Assembly (NCBI RefSeq): GCF_052114085.1
Contig: NZ_JBFREB010000001.1
Coordinates: forward strand, 2,356,001-2,420,000
Length of the DNA: 64,000 nucleotides
Source: Leifsonia sp052114085
GTDB lineage: Bacteria > Actinomycetota > Actinomycetes > Actinomycetales > Microbacteriaceae
Reading direction: 5' to 3'
Shown: piece by piece, positions 54,505-62,999 of the stretch
Position numbering within the stretch: the stretch's first letter is position 1
Layout of the letters: every line of letters begins with the position of its first letter
Program-made: the position numbers and the translations under genes
Notes under the pieces: model-generated
Databases searched by the model: none
What the model saw: only the letters and a program-made list of their open reading frames with translations
What the model was told of the DNA's origin: nothing

Positions 54505-55482
54505 TCAGCGGGACCGGTTGGCGAGCGTCTGGATCGGCCCGGTCGGGTCTACCGGCATCTCGTGCACGTATTCGTCCGGTGCGTCGGTCAGACCCGCGGC
54601 GAACTCGCGCAGCCATGGGCGAAGGTCGGGCCCGAGGTCTTCGCGGTCGGTGGCCAGGCGGACGATCGCCTTGATGTAGTCGAGGCGGTCGCCGGTGTCG
54701 TAGCGACGGCCGCGGAATACGACGCCGTACACGCCGCCGGTCCAGTCGGGCGCCTCGGCCATCGACTGCAGCGCGTCGGTCAGCTGGATCTCGCCGCCGC
54801 GGCCCGGCTCTGTGCGCTCCAGAACGTCGAAGACCTCCGGGCGCAGCACGTAGCGACCGATGATGGCGTAGTTCGAGGGGGCTTCGTCCTTGTCCGGCTT
54901 CTCGACGAGGCCGGTGATCCGGACGACGTCGTCCTCGTCGGTCGCCTCGACGGCCGCGGCACCGTAGAGGTGGATGGAATCGGGGTCGACCTCGAGCAGG
55001 GCGACGACCGACGTGTGGCGCTCGGCCTGCACCTGAAGCATCCGCTTCAGTAGGTCATCGCGCTCGTCGATGATGTCGTCGCCGAGTAGCACCGCGAACG
55101 GTTCGCGGCCGACGTGCATCTGCGCGCGCAGCACCGCGTGGCCGAGACCCTTCGGGTCGCCCTGGCGGACGTAGTGCATGTCGGCAAGATCGGTCGAGTA
55201 GTTGACCTTCTCGAGCCGGTCGGTGTCGCCCTTCTTGCGGAGGGTCTCCTCCAGCTCGGAGTTGCGGTCGAAGTGGTTCTCGAGGGCGTTCTTGTTGCGG
55301 CCGGTGATCATCAGGACGTCGTGCAGGCCCGCATCCACGGCCTCCTCGACCACGTATTGGATGGCGGGCTTGTCCACGACCGGCAGCATCTCCTTGGGCA
55401 TCGCCTTCGTCGCCGGCAGGAAGCGGGTTCCGAGGCCGGCTGCGGGGATCACTGCTTTCGTAACGCGGTCGTGATTAGCCAT
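54505..55482 (-). CDS. galU: UTP-glucose-1-phosphate uridylyltransferase
   Basis: The protein has 325 residues. The nucleotidyltransferase start VIPAAGLGTRFLPATKAMPK is followed by MLPVVDKPAIQYVVEEAVDA. VLLGDDIIDERDDLL and GLVEKPDKDEAPSNYAIIGR are GalU-specific. It makes UDP-glucose for cell-envelope glycans and trehalose synthesis. Start ATG at 55482; divergent from the folate cyclo-ligase gene by 59 bases. Confidence 0.95.
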   Translation of the reverse strand: MANHDRVTKAVIPAAGLGTRFLPATKAMPKEMLPVVDKPAIQYVVEEAVDAGLHDVLMITGRNKNALENHFDRNSELEETLRKKGDTDRLEKVNYSTDLADMHYVRQGDPKGLGHAVLRAQMHVGREPFAVLLGDDIIDERDDLLKRMLQVQAERHTSVVALLEVDPDSIHLYGAAAVEATDEDDVVRITGLVEKPDKDEAPSNYAIIGRYVLRPEVFDVLERTEPGRGGEIQLTDALQSMAEAPDWTGGVYGVVFRGRRYDTGDRLDYIKAIVRLATDREDLGPDLRPWLREFAAGLTDAPDEYVHEMPVDPTGPIQTLANRSR

Positions 55483-55541
55483 GCCGCCTACAGTATCCGC
55501 ATTTCAGCGGTGCACAGGATGGCATCTCTTAGGATTGCCCT

Positions 55542-56126
55542 ATGGACCCGGACACTGCCGCTCATCGCAAACGCGCACTGCGCGCGGAGCTCCGCGAGCG
55601 CCGGCAGAACCTCACGACGACGGAACGCCAGACCGCGACGGCGGGCATCACCCGCAACCTCGTCGACCTGGCCACCGACCTGTCCGTTCGCTCGGTCGCC
55701 GCGTACCTCTCCACGAACATCGAGCCCGACACGCGCCCGTTCCTGAACTGGGCGCACGCCCAGGGCCTGCGCGTGCTGCTCCCGATCTCGCGCGAGGACG
55801 GCCTCCTCGACTGGACCACCGGCGACGGCGAGACTGAGACCGAGGGCCTGTTCGGGCTCCCGGAGGCGGTCGGCGACCTGCTCGGACCGATCGCGATCAA
55901 CGACGTCGACCTCATCGTCGTTCCGGCCGCCGCGGTCGACGCGACCGGGATGCGGATGGGATGGGGGCGCGGCTACTTCGACAAGACGCTCGGGAGCATG
56001 GAAAAATGTCCCCCGGTGTACGCCGTCCTGTTCGACGGCGAGCTCGTGGACGAGGTCCCGCGCGAGCGTCACGACCAGCCGGTCGACGGCGCAGTCACCC
56101 CCACCCGGATCCTCCAGTTCACCTGA
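55542..56126 (+). CDS. 5-formyltetrahydrofolate cyclo-ligase
   Basis: The protein has 194 residues. The N-terminal KRALRAELRERRQNL supplies the basic ATP-binding residues. The family signature GMRMGWGRGYFDKTL near 133-147 binds ATP and the folate. DLIVVPAAAVDATG precedes it. It converts 5-formyl-THF with ATP to 5,10-methenyl-THF. It is followed 23 bases later by the FmdB gene and then mscL, a gene order common in actinobacteria. Confidence 0.94.
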   Translation: MDPDTAAHRKRALRAELRERRQNLTTTERQTATAGITRNLVDLATDLSVRSVAAYLSTNIEPDTRPFLNWAHAQGLRVLLPISREDGLLDWTTGDGETETEGLFGLPEAVGDLLGPIAINDVDLIVVPAAAVDATGMRMGWGRGYFDKTLGSMEKCPPVYAVLFDGELVDEVPRERHDQPVDGAVTPTRILQFT

Positions 56127-56149
56127 TCCTCACGCGCAGCGGAAGAAGA

Positions 56150-56506
56150 ATGCCCACCTACTCCTACACGTGCCGCGACTGCGGCCATGCCTTCGACATC
56201 CAGCAGGCCTTCACCGACGACGCCCTCAGCGTGTGCCCGAACTGCGGCGGCTCGCTGCGGAAGGTATTCGGCGCGGTCGGCGTGACGTTCAACGGGTCCG
56301 GGTTCTACCGGACGGACTCGCGCGGCGGGGCGAAGAAGGGGGCCGGGTCGTCTTCTTCGGGGTCGTCTTCTTCGTCGGGGTCGTCTTCTTCGTCGGGGTC
56401 GTCGGATTCGTCGTCGTCCGGCTCGTCCTCGTCCGGCTCCACATCCTCCGGCTCGTCCTCCTCCGGCTCGTCGTCAGGCTCGTCCTCCTCCGGCTCCGCT
56501 GCCTAA
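56150..56506 (+). CDS. FmdB-family zinc ribbon protein with long Ser/Gly tail
   Basis: The protein has 118 residues from ATG at 56150. MPTYSYTCRDCGHAFDIQQ with Cys8/Cys11 and VCPNCGGSLRK with Cys29/Cys32 make the zinc ribbon. GVTFNGSGFYRTDSR is the usual family end of the folded part (~residue 58). The last ~52 residues are almost only Ser and Gly. They are encoded by tandem units such as TCGTCTTCTTCGTCGGGG (two full copies 56363-56398 plus a 15-base copy before them). The tail is Ser/Gly-only, unlike the Ala/Gly/Lys-rich tails more usual here. Function of the family is unknown. Confidence 0.88.
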   Translation: MPTYSYTCRDCGHAFDIQQAFTDDALSVCPNCGGSLRKVFGAVGVTFNGSGFYRTDSRGGAKKGAGSSSSGSSSSSGSSSSSGSSDSSSSGSSSSGSTSSGSSSSGSSSGSSSSGSAA

Positions 56507-56540
56507 CCTGGCACCTCCCCTCCCCCTGAAAGGACCGGTC

Positions 56541-56978
56541 TTGCTCAAAGGCTTCAAGGAGTTCATCCTCCGCGGAAACGTGATCGACCTGGCCGTCGCG
56601 GTCGTCATCGGCGCCGCATTCACCGCGGTCGTCAGCTCGATCGTCAACAACCTGATCAATCCCCTGATCAGCGCCTTCTTCAAGGCGAGCTCGCTCGACA
56701 ACGCGATGGTCATCACCCTCAACGGCTCGGACATCAAGTTCGGTGCTGTGGTCGGCGCGATCATCAACTTCCTGATCGTCGCGGTCGTCGTCTTCTTCGT
56801 GTTCGTCTACCCGATCAACCAGCTGAAGAAGCGCGCGGAGCGCCTCCGCAGCAAGGGCATCGTGCAGCCGGACGCGCCGATCACCGAGCTCGACCTCCTC
56901 ACCGACATTCGCGACCTGCTCCAGGCGCAGCAGTCTCCGCCGCAGCAGGCGGGCAAGCACGCCGACCCGCTCCCGTAA
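56541..56978 (+). CDS. mscL: large-conductance mechanosensitive channel
   Basis: The protein has 145 residues from TTG at 56541 with GAAAGGA upstream. The first half MLKGFKEFILRGNVIDLAVA then VVIGAAFTAVVSSIVNN is the MscL pore helix signature. The second helix is IINFLIVAVVVFFVFVYPIN, and the cytoplasmic helix includes ITELDLLTDIRDLLQAQ. It opens under membrane tension to release solutes in osmotic down-shock. It is followed by a hairpin in front of the convergent 59-residue gene. Confidence 0.95.
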   Translation: MLKGFKEFILRGNVIDLAVAVVIGAAFTAVVSSIVNNLINPLISAFFKASSLDNAMVITLNGSDIKFGAVVGAIINFLIVAVVVFFVFVYPINQLKKRAERLRSKGIVQPDAPITELDLLTDIRDLLQAQQSPPQQAGKHADPLP

Positions 56979-57028
56979 CCGCTCACCTCTCCCATCCGAC
57001 TCGCTGAGTCGTGAGTCGTTGCGGGTAT

Positions 57029-57066
57029 CGGGCCCGAGTTGCGACAACGTGTCACAACTCGGCCCG
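57029..57066. terminator. stem-loop between mscL and the convergent small gene
   Basis: Arms CGGGCCCGAGTTGCGACA (57029-57046) and TGTCACAACTCGGCCCG (57050-57066) pair with one mismatch and one bulge around a 3-base loop. The position between convergent stops (56978 and 57073) fits a bidirectional terminator. It has the same architecture as, but no core sequence of, the dispersed hairpin family. Confidence 0.55.
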
Positions 57067-57072
57067 AGGTGC

Positions 57073-57252
57073 TCACCAGTGCGGAGGTACGTCGCGGCGG
57101 AGTTGGGCGTCGTTGGAGGACCAGGAGGGTGCGTTGTCGGTGTCGGCGGGCGCCGGCTCCTCGTCGCGCGGCTCCACGTGCGGCGCCGGATCTGTCCCGG
57201 GCGCGCCCGGACGCTGCACCCGTCGGTGCCGCCGTCCCGGTGCCTCGCTCAC
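57073..57252 (-). CDS. conserved-looking 59-residue protein ending NDAQLRRDVPPHW
   Basis: From GTG at 57252 the frame encodes 59 residues: a basic start VSEAPGRRHRRVQRPG, a Pro/Asp/Glu-rich middle HVEPRDEEPAPADTDNAPSW, and an end SNDAQLRRDVPPHW. A short tail of the type NDxxLxxDxPPHW is recalled from small actinobacterial proteins of unknown role. It lies 24 bases downstream of the helicase-like gene, on the same strand, so it is probably co-transcribed. It is easily missed because of its length and disorder. Confidence 0.65.
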   Translation of the reverse strand: MSEAPGRRHRRVQRPGAPGTDPAPHVEPRDEEPAPADTDNAPSWSSNDAQLRRDVPPHW

Positions 57253-57276
57253 CTCTCCAGCCTAGGCCGTGGGAGG

Positions 57277-60200
57277 TCAGCCCAGTGGCGGCAGCGTGAT
57301 CGGGGCGGTCACGGCGTCCGGTTCGCCCTTGCCGATCAGCGTCGCGATGCGACCGGCTACGGTGTCCGGGTCGGCGAACAGCTCGAAGCTGTGCACGCGG
57401 AGGTAGTGCCAGCCGAGGCGGCGCAGCACGTCCGGGCGCAGGCGCAGCGATTCGCGCAGGCTCCCCTTCGACACATCCGTGTCCGTCTCGACGACGACCG
57501 CGCGGCCCTCGTGCGAGGCGACCAGCGTGAGCTTCCCGCGGTAGCCGAGGTGCACCTCCAAGCCCCGCCGCGCCAGGCGCTTGGCGAGGTCGAGCACCAT
57601 CGGGTCGGCGTCCGGACTCAGGTATTCGGGGGCGGCCGTCTGCAGCTGGTCGGCCTCCCCGAGCACCTGCGCGAGCGCGGCGATGCCGTGCCGCATCCGC
57701 GACTCGTCGATGTCGTCCGGCTTGAAGCAGGAGACGATGTCCATGCCGCGACGTCCGCGTGTCATCCCGACGGCGAGCAGGCGGTCGCCGCCCGGCTCGG
57801 CGAGCGCGCCGAAGTTCGACAGCAGTCGGCCGTGCGGGGTGCGTCCGTAGCCGATCGAGAAGATGACCCGGTCGCGGCTCTGCCCGACCGACTGGTCGAG
57901 CGTCACGACGGTGAACGGCTCGGCGCGGTCGCCGAGGATGAAGTCGGCCAACTCCGAGCGCTTGGAGAACGCCGAGAGCACCGCCTGGTTGACGCGGACG
58001 GCGTGCCGCTCGCTGGCCGTGATCACCATGAGGGATTCGCGCGGGCGCTCGGTGGCGTGGGCGAGCACCAGCTCGACCACCTTGGCTACCTCGGCGTCCG
58101 TCGATTCGACCGCTCCGGTGTCGCTGTCCGGCATGCCCTGGCCGCCGGTGACGTAGTGCAGCGCCAGGCTGCCGTGGCCGAGGTAGGTGCCGGCCCACGG
58201 GAGGGAGTCGATCATCCCGCCGTAGAAGCGGCGGTTGACCAACTCTGCGAGGTCTTCGCCGCCCGCCCGGTAGCTGCGGCTGAGCGTGTACACCGGCAGC
58301 AGCTCGGAGAGCCGTGCCAGCGCGGAGTCCGCGTGCAGCGCATCCACGTCGACGGTCTCGACGGTGCGGCCGTACTCGTGCACGCCCATGTCGAAACGCG
58401 ACGGCGTCTGCGTCACCGGGTCGCCGAACGCGACGACCTGGCGGGCACGGCGGATGACGGGCACGTTCTCGGCGAGGCTGGACGCTCCCGCATCCACGAG
58501 CAACACGGCGTCGAAGCCGACCTCGCGGCCGATCGACGAGATCTCGTACGGGGACACCAGCCAGACCGGCGCGAGCGGGCGCGCGAGGTGGGGCGCGGCC
58601 TCGTTGAGGGAGGTCGCGGTCGGCACGCTGCTCTTCAGCAGGCGCTTCAGCGCTGCCGCTTCGTCCGGCCAGTCGACGATGCCGATCTTCCAGGTCTCGG
58701 CGAGCATCCACGCGAGCTGCTTGCCCGTCGCCGAGGCGTGAGCCTCATCGACGAGCCGGAAGTCGGCCTCCAGCCGGTCGAGCACGCTGGTGTTGGCGTT
58801 GAGCAGCGCGCGATCGGAGGCGAGCAGCGACTCCAGCACGGACTGCCACCAAGCCAGCTCCAGCTCGGCGCTCACCTGCGTCTCCGGGACGTGCCGGATG
58901 GACAGGTCGGAGATCAGCGGGTCCAGCTCGAGTTCGCGCAGCTGCGTCAGCAGGGCGGTGCGCTCCTGCAGGTTGGCGAGCACCTCGGACTCGGCGGCGA
59001 GGCCGGCGATCTGACGGGTCAGCTCTTCCACCGGCAGTGCGGCCAGCGACTGCGGCGTGCCCGTGCGGCGCAGCGGGATGTCGAGGCGCGCGAGGTCTTC
59101 GGCGACGCGCTGGTAGGCGACCTGGACGTCCGCGATCCCGATCGGCACCTCGGGCACGACGCCCGCGACGGCGAACCGGTTCCACAGGATGCGCTGCTGC
59201 TGGATGCGCCGCAGGCTCTCGTTGAGGTCGGTGACGTGCACGCCCGGCCGGACGTACTCGAGCGCGTGCTTGCGCAGGCGGCGGCGGTTCGCACTCGACA
59301 TCGAGGGCGACTCGCGCCGGGATGCGGTGGCCGCGATCAGCTCGGTGAGCGAGCGGTCGAACACCGACGGCGTGAACTTGTCGAGCGTCTCGCGGATGTC
59401 GAGGAGCAACCGCAAGTAGACGCCCAGCTCGACGATCGAGGCGAAGGGACGCATCCGCGTCTGCCCGATCAGCGCGTTGGCGCGGTCGAGGAGTCGCGGA
59501 AGCTCGGCGCGGTTGAGTTTCTTGGCCAGTTCGTGCGCGCTCTTCCCCTCCTCGGTGGTGTTGAAGGAGGCGCCGTACCAGGGAGAGTCGTTCGGTCCGT
59601 ACCGGAACTCGCCGAGGCGGGCGGCCCGGATCAGCGCGTCGGCCGAGGCGTCGCGGTTGCGGGCGAGCGCTTCGATCGCGTGCCGGCCGAGACGGGCCGT
59701 GGTGGACGGCGGAGCGGGCAGCAGCGACAGTCCCGACAGCTCGCGCAGCGCATCCAGAATCGACACGCGGAGCACGGGGTCGCGACGGGTGAGCGCGGCA
59801 CGGTAGTCGACCAGCACCTTGCGCAGGCGCACCAGAGCCTCGTCGACGTCGGTGACCTTCGGCTGGGTGGCCTTCTCGTTGCGGGCGATGGACTGCACGA
59901 GGTCGCGGCGCAGCGTCCGCGGGGTGACCGCGAGCCCGGGCAGGCCGGCCTTGGCCAGCCGCTGAGCGATGTCGTCGAGGCTGGAGCGGCGCGGGCTGAC
60001 GACCAGAACGCGCTTGTGCTGGGCGACGAGCGCGCCGATGGCGTTGACGATGGTCTGCGTTCCGCCGGTGCCGGGCAGCGTCTTCACGACGAGGGAGTTG
60101 CCGGCAGCGATCTGCGCGACCACGTTCTCCTGCGCCTCGTCGGCGTCGAGCAGGAGGGTGTCGGTCGCGGGCGGGCGCTCATCCTGGCGGATCGGCTCCA

Positions 60201-61035
60201 CCGGGTTGAACGCGGCCTCCACGGTCGTGCGGGCGGTCGGGTTGCCGGCGAGCGCATCCAGCAGCACTGTGTCGAGGTCGCGCGCCTCCTCGCTCAGAGC
60301 CGGGGCGACATCGGCGAACGAGGATGCGACCAGTCGCGGCTGCACGTTGAACCAGGGCAGGTGGGAGGTGAGACCGCGCAGGCGGTCGATCACCGGCTGG
60401 GGCTTGAACACCCCATTGGACACGGCGAGCGCGACGAAGGCGTCGGCGTCGAGCGTGATCTGGAACTGTTCGTTCAGGACCCGCGCCAGTTCCGGGTTGA
60501 GGAACGTCTGGCCCTTCAGCTTCAGCTCGAAGTCGCGGCCGTAGCGGCGGATGGCGAGGGGACGCAGCAGAATCGGCGCGAAGAACTCGTCGGCGCCGTG
60601 CCGCCACTGCGCAAGGCCGATCGCCAGGTGCACCGACTCGATGCCGCGCACGGAGCGCAGCTCGATGCCCTTCTGGGTGATCGCATTCGCGGCCGCGCGT
60701 GCGGTGCGCAGCGCCAGCTCGTCGCGGATCAGGCTGGAGAGGAGAGTGCTCTGGCCGGTGATGAACTGGGGCAGGCCGCCGGGATGCGTCGTGCTCAGTT
60801 CGATGCGGGTCCGCGGGCTGTCCTCGAAGTGGAGCAGCGGCGAGTCACCGCCGATCGATGCGATCTCGTCGCGCCACCGCGTCCACACCGGCTCGGCGAT
60901 GTTGCCGGCGACGAACGCCGGATCGCCCAGGCTGAGGGCGTGCGGTGAGGTCGTCGTGCGCGGGTTCAGGGCGTCGTCGTCTGCGATGACCGACGTCGCG
61001 TCGTCATCCTCGGTCTTCCTGTCCAGTCGCCACAC
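57277..61035 (-). CDS. SF1 helicase-like protein with degenerate ATPase motifs and REase-like C-terminus
   Basis: The protein has 1252 residues from GTG at 61035. Helicase motifs are recognisable but altered. Motif I reads VVKTLPGTGGTQTIVNAIGA (the GKS/T lysine is Gly). Motif II reads FDAVLLVDAGASSLAE (DE is DA). Motif III is FGDPVTQTPSRF, IV LSRSYRAGGEDLAELVNRRF, V VVTLDQSVGQSRDRVIFSIG and VI AVGMTRGRRGMDIVS. The N-terminal ~300 residues are DUF4011-like. The C-terminal ~95 residues (VHLGYRGKLTLVASHEG then VVVETDTDVSKGSLRES) resemble the MTES_1575 nuclease domain. The protein is probably unable to hydrolyse ATP normally. Confidence 0.8.
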   Translation of the reverse strand: MWRLDRKTEDDDATSVIADDDALNPRTTTSPHALSLGDPAFVAGNIAEPVWTRWRDEIASIGGDSPLLHFEDSPRTRIELSTTHPGGLPQFITGQSTLLSSLIRDELALRTARAAANAITQKGIELRSVRGIESVHLAIGLAQWRHGADEFFAPILLRPLAIRRYGRDFELKLKGQTFLNPELARVLNEQFQITLDADAFVALAVSNGVFKPQPVIDRLRGLTSHLPWFNVQPRLVASSFADVAPALSEEARDLDTVLLDALAGNPTARTTVEAAFNPVEPIRQDERPPATDTLLLDADEAQENVVAQIAAGNSLVVKTLPGTGGTQTIVNAIGALVAQHKRVLVVSPRRSSLDDIAQRLAKAGLPGLAVTPRTLRRDLVQSIARNEKATQPKVTDVDEALVRLRKVLVDYRAALTRRDPVLRVSILDALRELSGLSLLPAPPSTTARLGRHAIEALARNRDASADALIRAARLGEFRYGPNDSPWYGASFNTTEEGKSAHELAKKLNRAELPRLLDRANALIGQTRMRPFASIVELGVYLRLLLDIRETLDKFTPSVFDRSLTELIAATASRRESPSMSSANRRRLRKHALEYVRPGVHVTDLNESLRRIQQQRILWNRFAVAGVVPEVPIGIADVQVAYQRVAEDLARLDIPLRRTGTPQSLAALPVEELTRQIAGLAAESEVLANLQERTALLTQLRELELDPLISDLSIRHVPETQVSAELELAWWQSVLESLLASDRALLNANTSVLDRLEADFRLVDEAHASATGKQLAWMLAETWKIGIVDWPDEAAALKRLLKSSVPTATSLNEAAPHLARPLAPVWLVSPYEISSIGREVGFDAVLLVDAGASSLAENVPVIRRARQVVAFGDPVTQTPSRFDMGVHEYGRTVETVDVDALHADSALARLSELLPVYTLSRSYRAGGEDLAELVNRRFYGGMIDSLPWAGTYLGHGSLALHYVTGGQGMPDSDTGAVESTDAEVAKVVELVLAHATERPRESLMVITASERHAVRVNQAVLSAFSKRSELADFILGDRAEPFTVVTLDQSVGQSRDRVIFSIGYGRTPHGRLLSNFGALAEPGGDRLLAVGMTRGRRGMDIVSCFKPDDIDESRMRHGIAALAQVLGEADQLQTAAPEYLSPDADPMVLDLAKRLARRGLEVHLGYRGKLTLVASHEGRAVVVETDTDVSKGSLRESLRLRPDVLRRLGWHYLRVHSFELFADPDTVAGRIATLIGKGEPDAVTAPITLPPLG

Positions 61036-61149
61036 ACCGACACCCTACGTTCACTTCCGCAGAATGAGCGGGAACCCGGGCGGGTTTCGCGTCAATAGCA
61101 CGCGCGATCCGCACAGCGCGACCCCTGGAGGGATAGGGATGTGACCGAA

Positions 61150-61695
61150 TCAGCGGGAGGGCGTGGGGGTTGGGGTCGCAGAGGAGGCGGGGGACGGAGT
61201 CAGCGTGCCGTATGGCGCCAGGGCTCCGGTGACCACAGGCACCTGCAGGCCGACCGACTGGCCGCCGCTCGTGAACGACACCGTCGTCAGGGAGCCGGGA
61301 GCCGAATCCAACCCGGTCACCAGCGTCTCCTCACTGGGCGGGTCGCCCAACTGCTGAGTGTCGCGGGGTTCGAGCGAGACCGTGATCGTCTGCCCGCCGG
61401 TGGGCACGATCCGCACCTCCTGGGAGTCCGGGCCCTCATTCACCAGGGTGGCGACCAGGTTCGCGGTCTTGCCGTTCTCACTGACGAGCACGGCGTTGCC
61501 GACGAACACGTCACCGACGGTCGCGCTCACGCCGACGCTCGCCTCTTCGATCTCCAGCGTGTCCTGCGGCGCGAACAGGTCGCAGGCGGTGAGCCCGGAG
61601 AGCGCGGCGGCCGCGACGACGGCCGCGGCCGCGGTGCGTCGGACAGCGGCGCGGCTCTCACGCGAGCGGCGGAACAGCGAGGTGCGGAACGTCAT
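61150..61695 (-). CDS. putative lipoprotein / secreted protein
   Basis: The protein has 181 residues from ATG at 61695 with GGAGG 6 bases upstream; a second ATG 3 bases earlier is possible. A basic N-terminus (SLFRRSRESRAAVRR) and hydrophobic stretch end in ALSGLTACDLF, a lipobox with Cys ~39. The mature part is beta-rich (SVGVSATVGDVFVGNAVLVS, TANLVATLVNEGPDSQEVRI), like DUF461/PCu(A)C-type extracellular folds, and ends in a Pro/Thr/Ser tail TPSPASSATPTPTPSR. It may follow the MFS gene in one transcript. Confidence 0.75.
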   Translation of the reverse strand: MTFRTSLFRRSRESRAAVRRTAAAAVVAAAALSGLTACDLFAPQDTLEIEEASVGVSATVGDVFVGNAVLVSENGKTANLVATLVNEGPDSQEVRIVPTGGQTITVSLEPRDTQQLGDPPSEETLVTGLDSAPGSLTTVSFTSGGQSVGLQVPVVTGALAPYGTLTPSPASSATPTPTPSR

Positions 61696-61748
61696 CATCC
61701 ACCTCCGGAGGGACCACGGTGGCGCCACACTAGCGTCCGGGCGACCCG

Positions 61749-62999
61749 TTATGGAAGACGTTTCGTGCCGCGGAGGGCGACGATCCCGATGATGCCGCAG
61801 AGCAGGTACAGCGAGGCCTGCACATCCAGGATGCGCACGATGTCGCCCGAGGCGGCCAGCAGGCCGCCCAGCAGCAGCCCGACCGCCTGCGCGGCACCGT
61901 CGAGCGTCGTCATCGCGGCGATCACCCGGCCGAGGGCGCGCGGGGGAACGGTCGTCTGCACCAGCGTGATCTCGCCGGTCGCCGTCGTCACCCCGGGCAG
62001 CCCCATTGCGATGAACAGGCCGCAGTAGACCCAAAGCGCGGTCGTGAACGGGGCCAGATTCCAGGTGAGGAGCGAGAGCAACCCGAACACGATGTAGCCG
62101 CCGCCGATCATCGACCGGGGGCCGAGCCGGCGGGCCAGGACGCCGGTCACGAGGCCGCCGAGCACCCCGCCGATCGCCTGGACGCCCCGGATGATGCCCG
62201 CGCCGGTATCGCCCGCGCCGAGGTTCTGCGTGACATAGACGAGGAAGAGGACGAGGAACAGACCCTGCGCCACGCCCCCGAGTGCCGCGATCAGGGCGAG
62301 CGTCCGGAGGGTCGCCGACCGCGCGATCAGTGCCAGCCCCTCCACCCACTCGTGCAGGATGCGCCGCTCGGCCGTCGACGCGGGCTCCTCCCCCGGCGGG
62401 GCGGCGACGGGATGCGGCCGGCTGATCGCGACGAGCACCGCCGTGATGACGTAGGAGGCGGCATCCGCGATCACCACGCCCGGAAGCCCCCACAGCGCGA
62501 ACGACAGGCCGCCGAGCGGCGACCCGATCAGTCGCGCCAGGCTGTCGCTCACCGCGATGAGCGCGTTGCCCCGCGCCAGTTGGTCCGCGCCGACGAGTTG
62601 CGGGATCATCGCCTGCCGCGCCGGGTTGATGATCGCGCCGAGCACCGCCTCCACCGCCGCGACCGCGTAGACGATGCCCATCCGGTCGGCACTCGCCGCG
62701 AGCAGCGGCAGCAGCAGGAGGCCCTGCAGGATCGCGACGATGACGATGGTGCGCCGGTGATCCCAGCGGTCGACCAGCACGCCGAGGAAGCTGCCGACCA
62801 GCAGCATCGGCACCAGCTCGACGAGGAACACGGTGGATGCGCCCAGCGCCGACCCGGTCGCCGAGAGGGCGAACAGCGGCAGCGCGATCATCAGCAGCCA
62901 GTCGCCGGTGTCGGAGACGAGCCCGGCGGTCCAGATGAGCGCGAAGTCGCGGCGGAGCAGTGGGGAGGGGGAGCGCTTCTGCGTCTCGGCGGCGGTCAC
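61749..62999 (-). CDS. MFS transporter (MFS_3/enterobactin exporter-like)
   Basis: The protein has 416 residues from GTG at 62999, overlapping the regulator stop by 4 bases. It starts RRDFALIWTAGLVSDTGDWL and continues through twelve hydrophobic helices. GVLVDRWDHRRTIVI is the loop 2-3 motif of the EntS/MFS_3 branch. It probably exports a small lipophilic or siderophore-like compound. Co-translation with the ArsR-like regulator suggests that the regulator senses the substrate. Confidence 0.9.
   Translation of the reverse strand: MTAAETQKRSPSPLLRRDFALIWTAGLVSDTGDWLLMIALPLFALSATGSALGASTVFLVELVPMLLVGSFLGVLVDRWDHRRTIVIVAILQGLLLLPLLAASADRMGIVYAVAAVEAVLGAIINPARQAMIPQLVGADQLARGNALIAVSDSLARLIGSPLGGLSFALWGLPGVVIADAASYVITAVLVAISRPHPVAAPPGEEPASTAERRILHEWVEGLALIARSATLRTLALIAALGGVAQGLFLVLFLVYVTQNLGAGDTGAGIIRGVQAIGGVLGGLVTGVLARRLGPRSMIGGGYIVFGLLSLLTWNLAPFTTALWVYCGLFIAMGLPGVTTATGEITLVQTTVPPRALGRVIAAMTTLDGAAQAVGLLLGGLLAASGDIVRILDVQASLYLLCGIIGIVALRGTKRLP

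Noticed and set aside
56345..56503. A CRISPR array or minisatellite in non-coding DNA
   Set aside because: The repeats are in frame within the FmdB gene and code for Ser/Gly; there are no spacers of constant length.
57019..60948. 1309-codon open frame on the plus strand antisense to the pseudo-helicase gene
   Set aside because: Its translation is Arg/Gly/Val/Leu-rich with no domain pattern. The minus strand carries recognisable helicase motifs; this is GC-driven shadow.
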